Positions 33,872 through 45,359 of a stretch of DNA of 64,000 nucleotides are shown one piece after another. Position numbers and translations under genes: made by a program. The notes beneath the pieces are model-generated. The model ran no database searches and was not told where the DNA came from. It saw only the letters and a program-made list of their open reading frames with translations. The DNA is from Cryptomeria japonica (Eukaryota > Streptophyta > Pinopsida > Cupressales > Cupressaceae), in the NCBI RefSeq assembly GCF_030272615.1, contig NC_081413.1, positions 445,632,538 through 445,696,537 of the forward strand, in the 5' to 3' direction. Position 1 is the first letter of the stretch. The number at the start of each line of letters is the position of its first letter.

Positions 33872-34821
33872 TGTTGGAATCAGAGATCACTAGGAGGGGG
33901 GGTGAATCAATGATCTGTCAGAAATCAAATTCACAAACTTGTTCTTTATCCACCAATTAGTAATGTATAACAGTAAAGGATATAATAAAGTAATAAATAA
34001 ATCACTGATCCACAACACTAGAATATTTACATGGAAACCTGGAAAGGGAAAAACCACGGTGGGGTTGGAACCCCCAATATTCATATACTATGGCTAGGAT
34101 TACATAGATAGGGAATGAACTTGCATTTAGGCTCACTTCCTAGAACTCACTACTCAAATATAATTGCCCGAAAGGCTACAATGCTCAAGGAGGTCTCACA
34201 GAGTTACAATTTGATTACAATAATGAAATAAAATGAAATGAACTCTGAAGTAGCATCTGATAGTACATGAATGAGTTGTGGTTAAGCACTAGATCTTTGA
34301 CTATACTCACTCTATAAATACTTTGTTTCTACCTCAACGAGCAACTAGATCACCTCGGAGTCAAATGCGCACGTGAAACTACGCTCAATCTCACGAAAAT
34401 GGATTGCCACAATTATTTATCACCAAAAACTAATTGCCAATTCAATCTTATATATTTGATCTTATAAAAAACAATCTCCTCTAGGTCGACTATCAAAAGT
34501 GTAATGTGTAGCTTTAATTCGGCTTCAATCTTTAACAAAACAAAACATTGAATCAAAAGAGTCTAATCACACGCTTACTAAGGATCTTCCCATTCACCAA
34601 GATCACAAAATCAATCACCAAGATCGCGGCAATCACCAAAAATCTTTCTGGACCAAAACATCACTTAGATAGCCTTGAATAACCAATTAACTTTCTACCA
34701 GTTAACTCCTACTTTCGGATATGACCACTGTATCAAATATCAAAGAATAGTGTCCATCAATGACAACCCTAAACCATGAATAAAGCATTGGAAATCACCA
34801 GATGAGTGTCAATTGTCAATA
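33872..34821 (-). repeat. Element C 5' LTR
   Basis: 950 bp, TGTTGGAATC to GTCAATA (final CA changed to TA), followed by target copy GATTA (34822-34826). The shared stem is perfect here as GGGGTT/GG/AACCCC (34061-34074), but the GCACTTG palindrome at 34113-34128 has decayed by two bases. Confidence 0.92.
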
Positions 34822-34826
34822 GATTA

Positions 34827-35516
34827 AATTCAACCCAAAAGGAATCACCAACCATTCATAAAATTCTTCATTTTTCTTGAATGTTGTCTTCCACTCATCT
34901 CCTTCTCTGATTCTGATCTAATTATAACCACTCTTCAAATCTATCTTTGTGTGGTATTTGGATCCACTCAAATAATCCATTATGTCATCTATCCTAGGCA
35001 AAGGAAACTAGTACTTCACTATGATATTGTTTATTGCTCTGGAATCGGTACACATTCCCCATTCTCCATTATTCTTAGGTGCTAACATGGCTAGTATTGC
35101 ACAAGGACTCAAACTTTCTCTGATCAGACCTTTCTCCAACAATTCTAGTACTTTCCTATTCAACTCTTCATTTTCTGTCGGTGTCATCTAGTGTGTTTCT
35201 TTGTTAGGCAAACTAGCTCTGGGAATTAGGTCCATGCAATGAATGATACTCCTTATAGGCAGTAATCCATCAAACACATTATCTGAAATCATGTCTTCAT
35301 ACTCTGTCAATAACTCCTTTATCTCCTTTGGTTGTTCTTTAGGCTCCGGTTTCTCAGTTTTCTTAGGAACTAAGGCAAAACACACATTCTCATATCTCAT
35401 TCCATCTAGGAATTTCCTTCCTTCAACTAAACAAATTCTTGCATTCATATAGACTTCTTTTTTCAAGGGCTCCTCCAAGGGTAACAAGGTTTGCTTCATC
35501 CCATTTGCAACAATAG
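34827..35516 (-). pseudogene. Gypsy RT N-terminal part of element D
   Basis: Frame 35499-35188 contains the protease-RT linker (MKQTLLPLEEPLKKEVYMN, KTEKPEPKEQPKEIKELL). After one stop come the RT blocks GLIRESLSPCAILAMLAPK, CTDSRAINNI, FPLPRIDDIMDYLSGSKY and IDLKSGYN, ending at VIPFGLN where element C cuts in. The reading resumes at 21777. The blocks are those of a chromovirus-type gypsy RT. Three stops and the YLDG change downstream make it inactive. Confidence 0.88.
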
Positions 35517-35522
35517 TGTATA

Positions 35523-36746
35523 TGATCTATTAGAATCTCTAATACCAGATGAAAACTAAGAGGGGGGGTGAATCAGTTTTCCACAAATATAATAATTAAT
35601 GCAGATTATAAACCATTTACTAGAGCACAATATAAACAGAATATTGAAAGATAAAGAATGAAAGCACATAGCACACAACACGAATATTTTGACATGGAAA
35701 ACCTAGTAAAGGGAAAAACCACGGTGGGAAATGCTACCCACAGTCAGATAATACTTTTGCAATAGTATGTAAAATAATTACAATAGGGATTGCACTTGCA
35801 ATCAGGCCAACCACCTAGAGCACACTACTCAACACAAAAGGGAAGTCTCACTAACTTACATAAACATTGGACTACAATCTAGAGAAAATAAACTGTGAAA
35901 ATAACATCTCCTAATGGTTGATACAATTCCAGTTAAGAATAGATGTCTGCACTACAACTCTAAATCCTTCACAACCCTTCATTGAATGATATATCTATGC
36001 TAACACATAAACCACTCTCAGATAATGCAGACACAACCATACCGATATACAAATTAAATGAATAAGTTGCCTATAAATACAAATCATCAACCTTGATAAC
36101 AAGGTCAGCTAAACCTTAAACCCATAAACCATAATTACAAAAATTTCACCACACAATACCACCAAACCAATATTATGATTTAGATTACATAGCATGTACC
36201 TAATTCAAATTCCCAAACAATTATATCCACTGGAAATTCCACTAAGACCTATATCAACACGTTTCACCAATCGATAGAAACCCTCAGTGCAAATAACATA
36301 GAATAACCAACTGGATCCAAATAAGACTACCAAATCATCACGGTAGGCAATGCTAAGACACCAAAAAATTAGGACATGATCGATAATGCCTTCAACATGT
36401 TAGGAGCCATTTCTATAAGCCATACCAAAATCACTTAACCAAATCATCGAATATCGCCAACCGATACCAAGAAATATAAACCGGTAATCTAGAACATAAG
36501 AGATATCTTTCGGAGTACCAAATCATGAACCAACTAAATGTGACAAGCAAATAACCATCTTGAATAACCATCCAAAATTTAAATAACCAATTTGATCATA
36601 CCGGATCAAAATCACTTATAACCACGTCCAACCGATACATGAACCAACTGGGATAGCAGTAACCAACTGAGATAGAACCATATCCAACCGGAGCACAGTG
36701 TTGACATCAATGAAAACACATAAACAATTTTAGCATATTGCCAACA
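35523..36746 (-). repeat. 3' LTR of element E
   Basis: About 1224 bp. The right end is exact at ...TTGCCAACA (36746), followed by the polypurine complement of AAATGGGGAGAT. The left end is set at TGATCTATTA (35523) because D coding is readable up to about 35517; TGTATATGAT at 35517 is the alternative. It has a perfect palindrome GATTGCA/CT/TGCAATC at 35788-35803 and a perfect GTGGG/CCCAC stem at 35724-35741. Confidence 0.82.
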
Positions 36747-37633
36747 ATCTCCCCATTTGGCATTGACGACAACACTGAATGTGAAAAATATTCAAGTGTC
36801 AAGGAATGCCAACAATCTCCCCAAATAATTAAGAAGTAACAAAATATATCTCCCCCTAAGATTTTTTGTTTTTCACATGAACATTATATCCTCCTTTGAC
36901 ATCAATGAAAAAGGTTTGATGCCAAACCAAATAGCTGACTACTCCCCCTGAGCTGTAGCATCATCCCATCAACCTGGATCAGAAAATATATCTCATAAGC
37001 TCGCTAGATTGATGCATCCATGCATCTCTAAGTCTCTAAAGGGGTGGTGACCTCCAACTAATCTCTGAGATATTCAGAAGTATCTTTAGGCTATTATTTT
37101 GTTATAATATCTGCAATCTGTTCCTTAGTAGACACATAAACCAACCTGACTTCCTTTTCTTCAACCTTTTCCTTAAAGAGATTATACCTTATAGAAATGT
37201 GTTTTGATGTGGAATGAAATACCAAATTCTTTGACATATCAATAGCAGTAGTATTATCACAGTGAATAACAATAGGCTCATTATAACTTACCCTTATATC
37301 CTTCAACATTTTCTTCATCCATAAGATTTGAGTACAATTAGTTGCAGTAGCTACATATTCAGCTTCAGCAGTAGATAACGAAGTGCATGATTATTTCTTG
37401 CTAATCCATGAAACCAGTTTCTTTCTAAGAAAGAATGCACCACCTGTAGTGCTCTTACTGTCATCAATATCTCCGACCCAAACTGAGTCTGTATAGGCAC
37501 ATAATCTGAAATCATCATGCTTTGGATACCATAACCCATAATGTGTTGTTCCTACCAAATATTTGAATATTCTTTTAATAGCAATATCATGACATCCTCT
37601 CAGATCAGACTAAAATCTAGAAGCAATACAAAC
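36747..37633 (-). pseudogene. RNase H of element E (C-terminal part)
   Basis: From 37633: SDLRGCHDIAIKRIFKYL, YGLWYPK-like and CAYTDS, then LSTAEAEYVATATN-type and the open frame 37318-37094 with VIHCDNTTAIDMSKNLV and EVRLVYVSTKEQIADIITK, ending the polyprotein. Acidic positions are kept in HCDN and AEAEY. One stop interrupts the middle. Sequence 36750-37090 is 3' untranslated. Confidence 0.88.
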
Positions 37634-39011
37634 TGATAGGACCTAGAATTATGTCTTGCAAAATTTGGTCGTCGTGGTTTTATTTTTGCCCCTGGTCAAG
37701 TTATTAGGGTTTAGGGCTATAGTGGCTATGTCTTCTATGATTAAATCTTGGTTTGAAAGTAAGTCTTCGGTCCCTTTTATATCCCATTGTTACCTTTTTC
37801 TCACTTAAGGTTGAGGATTCCACTTTCGTTCGTGGGGCCATTTTTTATTTCCTAGCTATTAAGTGGTGATTAACAGGTTCGTGAAAAATGATATTCCTAA
37901 GTCATCTGCATGGAATTTCCTATAACCGGTTTTCCTTTTAAATATTTGTGTCCGCGCTTGTATTTTCCTAAGTTTGAAGAATCCTATATACTCTGACTGT
38001 TTACTAAAGACAAGATGGATCCAATGGCTAGCACTTCCCCATGACCAAAGATATGAGGATTTTAATGACCGCGGCATCATGAGATTGTGCCATGTGTTAT
38101 CAGTAGAAATTAATAGGGTTGGTAGTGTAACCAGTCAAAAGCATTGTGTTACCAGTTCATAGGTGGTAAAGGTTGATCTACTAACAGTCCCATCAATTTT
38201 CACATGCTTGGAATGAATGGACATGCTTTATCTTGAGGTAAAAGGTGCTCGATTTTTAAGTTCAAGAAGAGTCAACGGGCAGTATGCTAGGCAGTAAAGT
38301 TTGAACAGATTAGACATCCCTCATATTCGTGCAATAGAAATTGCAAGGTGGTTATGGATTGCAACATCATGAGATGATGCCATGTGTCTGGGGTTGGCCA
38401 GGAAGACCTATAGTGGGGCCGCTAACAGAGTTTGACAGAAAGATGAGGTGGTTCTTATTAGTCACTATTTTATAGGGCTATTGATATAGATGAAAAGTAA
38501 AGTTCTTAGTTGATAAGAGATGACCATTGGATTTTCCAACTTGGAGGACAATCGATGACTAGTTTTCAAACTTTTTTAAATACAAAGTTATGAGTCATTG
38601 TTTCGCTCATACGAATATTAATGGCAGATGAGACATTTGTGTTCTTTCCTAGGAAATAATTAAAAGACTCTTAAAAGGTTTTTCATTTGCAAAATATTTC
38701 ATAGCAATCTTGAAGAATTTCTTGCTGTTGAAGGAGACTGAAATGACTCTCAATGACACAAAATTGTCATCTCTAGCAAAAATCAAAAGTAGTAAGTTTA
38801 TCTTAGCTCTCCATATGTTCTTGAAACAAATTGATATTAAAAATTGTGTGTGAGGTTGCAAGAAGAAAAATCAATTTGTTCTAGGGTTAAGATACTAGAC
38901 AGAGAATAGTGAAATTTGTTTGAATTACTCTGGTAATTTAAAAATCTTATACTAGCCCTAGTTTTTCTTTCCCAAATTTGGAAATATAGCATAAAGCCCT
39001 AGTTGCAGAAA
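37634..39011 (+). other. 5' part of element F, non-coding
   Basis: No frame with recognisable content on either strand. AT-rich, with scattered short open stretches that look random. It precedes the ATG of the F ORF at 39012 and may hold its promoter, but no clear TATA box stands out. Confidence 0.45.
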
Positions 39012-42000
39012 ATGGCTCCCTTACGGAAAAATTCAAGGCAAGTTGATTATATGAAAATAAATCTTTATGATGATTTCTTGGACTAGTTAAAGCCCTCTAC
39101 AAATGATAAGCAACAGGGGCAGAAGTTTGTGGATAAAAAAACCCTAGGGGAAGGGTTACTTGACAAAGCATTTCGCTTGGTGGATGCTAATATACATGCA
39201 ACTAGGTTAGAGATTTTCAAATTATTGTATGGACAAAGGAAATTAAATTCCCCATTATCCAGTCCTTGCCATTGTGATTTGGGAAAGTTGGTAGTACCGG
39301 GTGTTTTCATGGATGTCGATTTACTCAAGGTTGTTACAGATAGATATGACCCAGTTTCAAGGGTTATTAGGGGAAATGATGGAGAGATTCTATTAACCAT
39401 TAGAACGGAGGAATTTCAAGATATTTTTGACTTGTATGAACCATCCCCTAGCCTGGTACCAGTAGATTTAAGTGAACAAAAGGCAGAATATTACAAAATG
39501 AAGGAATTCATTAGAAAGAATTTCCTTCCAATACATTTAGCCAGAGCATGAAGTACAACATACCATATCGGCCCTACCTCAAAAGAGTCATTCCCAATTG
39601 GTGCTTTCGCTCCCTATTTCTAGGCTACTTTCTTTTCTCTATGCCAAATATTGGGTTTTAGTCCCATTACAGTGATGCCACCTAATTTTATGTACATGGC
39701 TATGTAGATACAACATCTGGATTTTACAGCAGTTTTTGACATTGCCCCTTATCTTGAGGAAAAGATTCATGAGGGTTTATTAGACATTAAGAATCAAGTT
39801 GTTGGTATTAAGTTCTCTTGGTATTCTTTACTCATGCATATGTTTCTTTCAAGGAATGCAGATTATTTTGAAGGTACCATGAACGTCAAAAGGACAATAG
39901 ATAACTAGGAGATTCCAATACAACTCTGGAGCACAAACATGTCATGGGATAGACAAGAGGTTAGCTATATAAGGATTAATAACAACTTTGCTTCTAGGTT
40001 AAGACAAAGGTTGACAGTAAATCCACAAAGGATTCCTAAGGAATTGCATGATTTTGTGAGACCCAAGGAGAGGGTTCCTCTTGCTAGGATTGAACATAAT
40101 TGAGGGGATTTTATCCTATACTCTATAAGTATAGTAATCAGAGTCTAGGAAAAGGGACATTCTTCCCAGATTATACCATTATCCCTTACTTTGTGATTAT
40201 AAAGGGAGGATATGGGCACTTCGACAAATTATTTGCTCCATATCATTTGGGCGTAAGTATAGCTAGAAACCATGATCCTAAGGGTTTTTACAACAATTTT
40301 AGAAGAAGAATAAAAGGAGCTCTATTGCCCCATGTGCATAATTTTCCCGAGGACTTAATCAAGAATGAATTTGACCCCATGACTCAAGAATGGAGAAAGA
40401 GAAGTGGATAATTTTTAGAAAATTATGGGTTCCTATTCAAAACATGGATCCAAAATATGATCCATTAAAGGATTTTTTCCCATTCCATGCCAAGATTGAA
40501 TTTGTTATGAAATTTTTTGATTAATTAACGAAGGTGTTAAGGGAGAAGCTAGCCAGAATTAAAGAAGTTCATGACCACCAACAATTAAGTTCACAACCTC
40601 TTGTATCCAAGAGAGCAAGTGGTGTGATAGCAGGGAGGCCTCTTCAGGAATCAAATCACAAAAGAGTTAGAGAAGAAACAAGTGAGGAAGAGGATAGTAG
40701 CAACAACAATGGGAGATTTATAAGGAGAAAGGGTAAGAAGGTGATGAGTTTAGACCCTTTCCCCAAGATACAAACTAAGCCTCATCAAGTAGTTAGGATC
40801 ATTGATCTTGAAGATTCTGACAGAAGTTATTCGCCATCAACGGTATATTTTTCACTAGTAAGGGAAGATGAGGAACAAGTGGAGGAAGATAGGTTTGTTG
40901 CAACAAGTGCAAAAATGCAGATTGGTATTCCTGTATTGCTTCCTAATTTGGAGTTGGATCTTAGTCCCTTGGATATCCAAGGTAAAGCTTTCAAAGATGC
41001 AAGAAAGGAGGCATGCGACAATTTCCTTGAGGATGATTCTTTTGTAAGAAGCCCAACCTTTTTGCAGTTAGTATGGAAGACAAAGGTTTAGGAATATAAA
41101 GGAAGGATTACTGAGAGGAAGGACCAAAGGCCAGATAGATCAGATCAAGAAATCCAAGTGGAAATATTGAATGAAATGAAGGAAGAGTTCAAGGAAATCA
41201 TTGTTGATGAGGGCAGGAAAATTGTAAGTCAGGCTGGAGTCTTCATATTGCCAGAATGGGATATAGCAGATGTAGTGGCATTTGACACAATTAGGAAATC
41301 AAAGGAAGAAGAAGAAAGGTTAGCATTAAGAGGATCATAATTTGCAGATGATTATGCAACCTTGGCCATATGGGCACTAGAGGAAGGACCTAGGAATCCT
41401 AACATCGGTGATTTAAACCCCAACTTAAGGGGAATCTTAATTATAAAGAGAGCAACCAACACATCAAGTGTAAAGGCTACAAAGTTAAATGTTGATGTTG
41501 CTAAGATGGCACATGAGAGTACAAAAAAGGAAGCTTTAGAAAAGGCTGAGATGATGAATAATTTTGACATGCTTTTTAATGATTATAATGTATCTCATAA
41601 AATGTGTATGGAGTTGCAAACAAGACTGCAACTCCTTGAGCAAGGAAAAATAAAGGTTTCCTATCCTGCACTTATAGGACCCTCCAAGCCATCAACATCT
41701 AGGTCACCACCTATGGACCAAGGAGGAGAAGCAGCTCAATTAAATACAAGTACTAATATCCCTGGCATGGTATTAGTCCCATATGATGATGATGATGATG
41801 AGCTTGATACTACAAGATCAACTGAACCAAATGAGTCTCAGCTTTTAGAGAAGATTGTTGAATTAGGAAGTAAATTGAAAGAATCAAAAAAATAATCAGC
41901 CGAGTAGTAGAAGGATATAGTTAGCTGAGTGCTAACTCATTTGAATGAGAAAATTGAAAGTAGGTTAAACATCATCCATGCCTTATACTCTTTACTTTTT

Positions 42001-42585
42001 GATGCTATTCAAAATTTTAATGATGATAAAGAAGTGGCAATTTCCCTATTTACAAAGTGGTTACAAATGGAAATGAGCTTAGAATGATGTCTATGGCCTC
42101 TCAATTTCATGCTGAGAAACCACATGCACTCCTACCAACATATTTGTTGGTGAAACCAATGCAGGAAGCCCAAATTTTGCCAAAAATTATAGAAAGAAAG
42201 GTAAGGAAATTGATGAAAATTTTTAGTGAATTAGAACAAACTCTTTTGCTAGATATTGAAGATAGAGAAGGGGCAGTTAAGTCTTTACAATTTTGGAAGG
42301 AAGAGGCAGAGAGAGTCATCAATACCCAGGCAGAAATGATTTTTTGAAACTTTTGAAAGAGAGGAAAACCAAGTAGCTGTTAAGTATATTCCATATAGGT
42401 CAAAAGCTAATGAAGTATTGAATTTGAATTGGCCATCCGATGAAGATTATAGCGTGTGGAGTAGCATGTATCTGAATGATGAATAGAAAGTTGTAAACAA
42501 TTTTCATAACTATTTTTGTTTTCTAGTGGTAGATATTTTGGAACCCATAAGACAAGATGGGGGTAATTTTCATCATCAGTTTTGA
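39012..42585 (+). pseudogene. Large unknown protein of element F (about 1190 codons, broken)
   Basis: From ATG 39012 (MAPLRKNSRQVDY) the readable pieces are 39129-39551, then broken frames to 40100-40411, 40534-41091, 41158-41340, 41362-41895 and 42057-42347, ending about 42585. The N-terminal ~480 residues look globular (DANIHATRLEIFKLLYGQRK, GFYPILYKYSN, FDKLFAPYHLGVSIARN). The middle has a basic/acidic nuclear-localisation-like patch (KRVREETSEEEDSS, RRKGKKV). The C-terminal third is helical and charged (KMCMELQTRLQLLEQGK, KSLQFWKEEAERVI). The layout is like ORF2 of element C, but no direct sequence match was seen. Not recognised. Confidence 0.6.
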
Positions 42586-43061
42586 AGAAGGCGACTGGAT
42601 ATTTTGCTCCAGTATAAGAAAGTTCGAGGATGATTATTTTGTATAACATGATGCAGTTATGTATAGTTGTAGACACTTAAAAAATAATTATTTTAATTAT
42701 TTTTTTAATTCCTCACATAATTAATTAATTAATTATGTTAATTAAAATTCTTCTCAATATTAATTAAATATAATTAATATTGTCACTATAGCATATGATT
42801 GATTTATTTAATAAATCAATCCCTTTCTTTATTCTTCTAAAAAATCAAATCCTCACAAACCTTCCTCTTAGGTAATTAATTTCAATTAATTAGTTAACCT
42901 ACATGATTCCTATAGATCATCTTCTTAATTCATCATTAACCTAATAAATTCTTCTAGAAAGTCCCTAAACTCACTTAACATTATTCTTTTAGTCAAATTC
43001 TCCTACAAATATAAATCCCACCTAACATTTCCTCTAATTCCCCTCCTAATGAGTCGTTAAT

Positions 43062-43357
43062 GGCTAATCATCATGATTAGCCACAAAGTCAACTCTTTGT
43101 CCTTTCATCCAACCACTAGCTTTAAATGCTCTTTTTCTAGATGAATGTAAGATTTTCGAAATCTTACATTCCTCTAGGCATTTCCCTCTCCCAAGGAATT
43201 TTTAATTCCTTTTTATTCTTCTAATCCCCATAATATCCATTTTTGGAGAATTTTTAATTCCTCCAATGCATCTTGTAGAGTGTGGAGATACGAAATGCCT
43301 TTAAGGCATATTTCTTGGTCTCCACACCCTCTCTTGGACCTTGTGTGACCTCACAAG
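43062..43357 (+). promoter_or_regulatory. Run of perfect hairpins upstream of the Tat-1 TATA box
   Basis: Inverted repeats: 43062-43082 (arm GGCTAATCAT, 1-nt centre), 43083-43100 (ACAAAG), 43143-43171 (GAATGTAAGATTT, 13-bp arms, 3-nt loop), 43193-43211 (AAGGAATT), and a nested pair with outer arms GTGTGGAGA (43280-43288 with 43319-43327) around inner ATGCCTT (43295-43309), then 43340-43357 (CTTGTG). All recur in the 3' LTR, offset 13266 bp. The layout is the same as in LTR H though the sequences differ. Confidence 0.7.
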
Positions 43358-43415
43358 TAAATCTTAGCCCTTCATCTTGAATTCATCCTAGCCATCCGTT
43401 TTCCTCTCCTCTTCC

Positions 43416-43424
43416 TATAAAATA
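43416..43424 (+). promoter_or_regulatory. TATA box of the Tat-1 5' LTR
   Basis: TATAAAATA in a C/T-rich context, identical at 56682-56690 in the 3' LTR. Transcription would begin near 43450, giving a U3 of roughly 780 bp. Confidence 0.75.
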
Positions 43425-43749
43425 GGGTTTCATCCCTTCATTCAAAAACATCTTGAAATTCAGTAAGCTTATGCTGCCCTTTTGAGCCCTGGAAATCATC
43501 TTGGCAACTTGATCATCTCATCCTTATCATTTGTACACAATATTGGAGAGCCATCCACATCCAACAATCAAAGGAGCACATCAAGTGGAGCATTAGCAAG
43601 GGGCGCCTTCACTTCATCAAGCTCAATCCGAAGGAGAAGGTAAAATAGCAAGGTGAAATAGTCTTTTAATGATATTTTAGCATTCTATATGTTTATTTCA
43701 TTATGTTTTGATCAGTTTACCTTTTAAATCTATTTTTCCCTCTTCATTT

Positions 43750-43769
43750 TGGCACGCTCGGTGGGACTC
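43750..43769 (+). other. Candidate primer binding site of Tat-1
   Basis: TGGCACGCTCGGTGGGACTC begins three bases after the LTR end. It has the TGGC start and G/C-rich form of gypsy primer sites. The tRNA used could not be settled by eye. Confidence 0.6.
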
Positions 43770-44025
43770 ATGTCCCTAAAAACTAATGTTATTGTTTTTT
43801 TAAGGTTTTTATGAGTTGTGAGACGTAGGTTCCAGAATAGCGCGACTGCAGAAAATAAAAATAAAAATATGTATATATCTTTTTCGCAGGTTCTAGAATC
43901 GTGGCTCTGCATTTCTGCACGATAACTCCTCCTTATTCTATTCTGTTTCTTTCTATTTCTATTGCAGCATGACAGCTCTGTTATCTAATTTGTTATTTGA
44001 TTTTTTGTCTGTTATGTTTTAGTAT

Positions 44026-44410
44026 AATTTGTGTGAAAGTAGGAGAGTATGCTCTTGTCTATATAGACAATCAGAAATCCAGACTTTTCACTTTTCTATT
44101 CTGTTTAGCATGACTGTATGCTCTGATCGCAGGAAAGTGTGAAAATAGGAGAGTATGCTCTTGTCTATCTAGACAATCAGAAATCCAGACCTTTGACACT
44201 TTTCTATCTGTGTAGTGCTACTGTCTGCTTTGTTAATCTGTTCGAAAATTGTAGGCGCTAACTATAGTCTATATTTAATTTATTTATTTCCTGTTATCTG
44301 CTCTGTTTAAATATAATCTGTCCGCCTGCAGGAAAGTGTGAAAGTAGGAGAGTATGCTCTTGTCTATCTGGACAATCAGAAATCCGGACCTTTGACATTT
44401 TTATTTTATT
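44026..44410 (+). repeat. Leader repeat with a conserved hairpin, three copies plus one distant copy
   Basis: A ~65-bp block (GTGTGAAAGTAGGAGAGTAT, then GCTCTTGTCTAT and an AATCAGAAATCCAGAC tail) occurs near 44033, 44137 and 44336, with a diverged fourth copy at 45285-45345. Each contains a small stem: TTGTCTAT/ATAGACAA at 44055-44070, TTGTCTA/TAGACAA at 44161-44176, TTGTC/GACAA at 44360-44375, and TCGT/ACGA at 45308-45323. It lies in the transcribed leader, where packaging or dimerisation signals would be. Confidence 0.75.
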
Positions 44411-44427
44411 CTGTTTAGTGAGACAAT

Positions 44428-44612
44428 TCGCTCTATTAAATCTAGGGTTTTTGTTTGCTCTGTTAAATCTAGGGTTTTTGTTATATTAAATTTAAGATTT
44501 CTGTTCTGTTAAATTTAGGGTTTCTGTTCCATTTCTGTCTGCTCTGTTAAATCTAGGGTTTCTGTTTTGTTAAATTTAGGGTTTCTATACTGTTAAATTT
44601 AGGGTTTTTGTT
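44428..44612 (+). repeat. Short tandem repeat containing TTTAGGG-like units
   Basis: About seven imperfect copies of a ~24-bp unit of the form CTGTTAAATYTAGGGTTTYTGTT. Several contain TTTAGGGTTT, which recalls the plant telomere repeat but at 24-bp rather than 7-bp spacing. Confidence 0.8.
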
Positions 44613-45359
44613 TTTTCGCCATATCTTCTTTATCTTGACTCCATTTCCCTTCAAACTTCACCATATTATCTACATTGCCATTTTCCACATTTTCTTCCTT
44701 GGAGGCCCTATCTCCAAAATTCACTTTTTGAAGCCCAAAATCCCATATTTCTCTATTTTTAGGGTTTGCCATAACTTCTTCCCTTTTCATCCAATCACCT
44801 CCAAATTTTTCCCATATTATCCATCTTCAACTTTTGCTTCTTTGTCCCTCTTAGACAAATTTTCCCATTCCTTCATCTCTCCTCCAAAATCCCCATTTTT
44901 TTCACTTGTATATCCCTTAGAAAGTGGTAAAAACCTAGTCAAACCCCATTTACCCATCAAAGCTTTCTTCAAATCCACATTTGTCATTAGTAAAAAGGTT
45001 TTTATTCATGTTTTTCTATTTATTCCCAAAAAATTAAAAAAATTAATATTTTTGCCATTTTGTTGATTTTTTATAGGACGCTTGTTGAAGACTATTTTTT
45101 CCAAACTACTAATCAAGTTGTTTTGCAGGATGCTTTTTGAAGACTCCATTTTTCAAACTACTAATCAAGTGGTTTTGCAGGTTGCCTAGCTGAGTCAACC
45201 AAATATTGTGCATTTATTTAAATAAAGCACCTAGATATTAATTAAAATGGAATGAACCATTGTCTTATGTGTCTTTAAGAAAAGCGTAAAGGTAGGAAAG
45301 TATGCTCTCGTCTTATTAAACGATCAGAAATCCAGACCCTCCAACCTTTTCTTGTTTGA

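Larger units (their letters stand above)
21778..34821 (-). mobile_element. Element C: non-autonomous LTR element with gag-like and giant unknown ORFs
   Basis: C inserted in the RT of D with perfect target duplications GATTA (21773-21777 and 34822-34826). Without Copia-2 it is about 7.05 kb: LTR 950 bp, a 5.16-kb interior, LTR 947 bp. The interior starts with a Met-tRNA primer site and encodes a coiled-coil protein with zinc knuckles, then a ~1100-codon unknown ORF. No protease, integrase, RT or RNase H is found, so it must have moved using enzymes supplied in trans. Confidence 0.88.
18327..35522 (-). mobile_element. Element D: chimeric LTR element, split by C and Copia-2
   Basis: D is read on the minus strand: gypsy RT (35516-34827), then across element C, RT end and RNase H (21777-20881), then an unknown ORF related to that of element C (20880-19861), a polypurine tract and an LTR (19473-18327). 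The two pol halves rejoin exactly at the GATTA duplication created by C. Gag, protease and the 5' LTR are missing at the right, where the LTR of E begins. No integrase is seen. The left LTR is flanked by TGCAC (18322-18326); its partner is not available. Confidence 0.7.
42668..43746 (+). repeat. Tat-1 5' LTR
   Basis: Begins TGTAGACACTTAAAA, ends TTCCCTCTTCA; 1079 bp. AT-rich first 350 bp with TTAATTAA-type palindromes, then a run of hairpins (43062-43357), TATA box 43416, and a leader-like 3' part. Most differences from the 3' copy are transitions. Confidence 0.98.

Noticed and set aside
44428-44612. Interstitial telomere array
   Set aside because: TTTAGGG occurs once per ~24 bp, not head-to-tail every 7 bp; part of a Tat-1 leader repeat.
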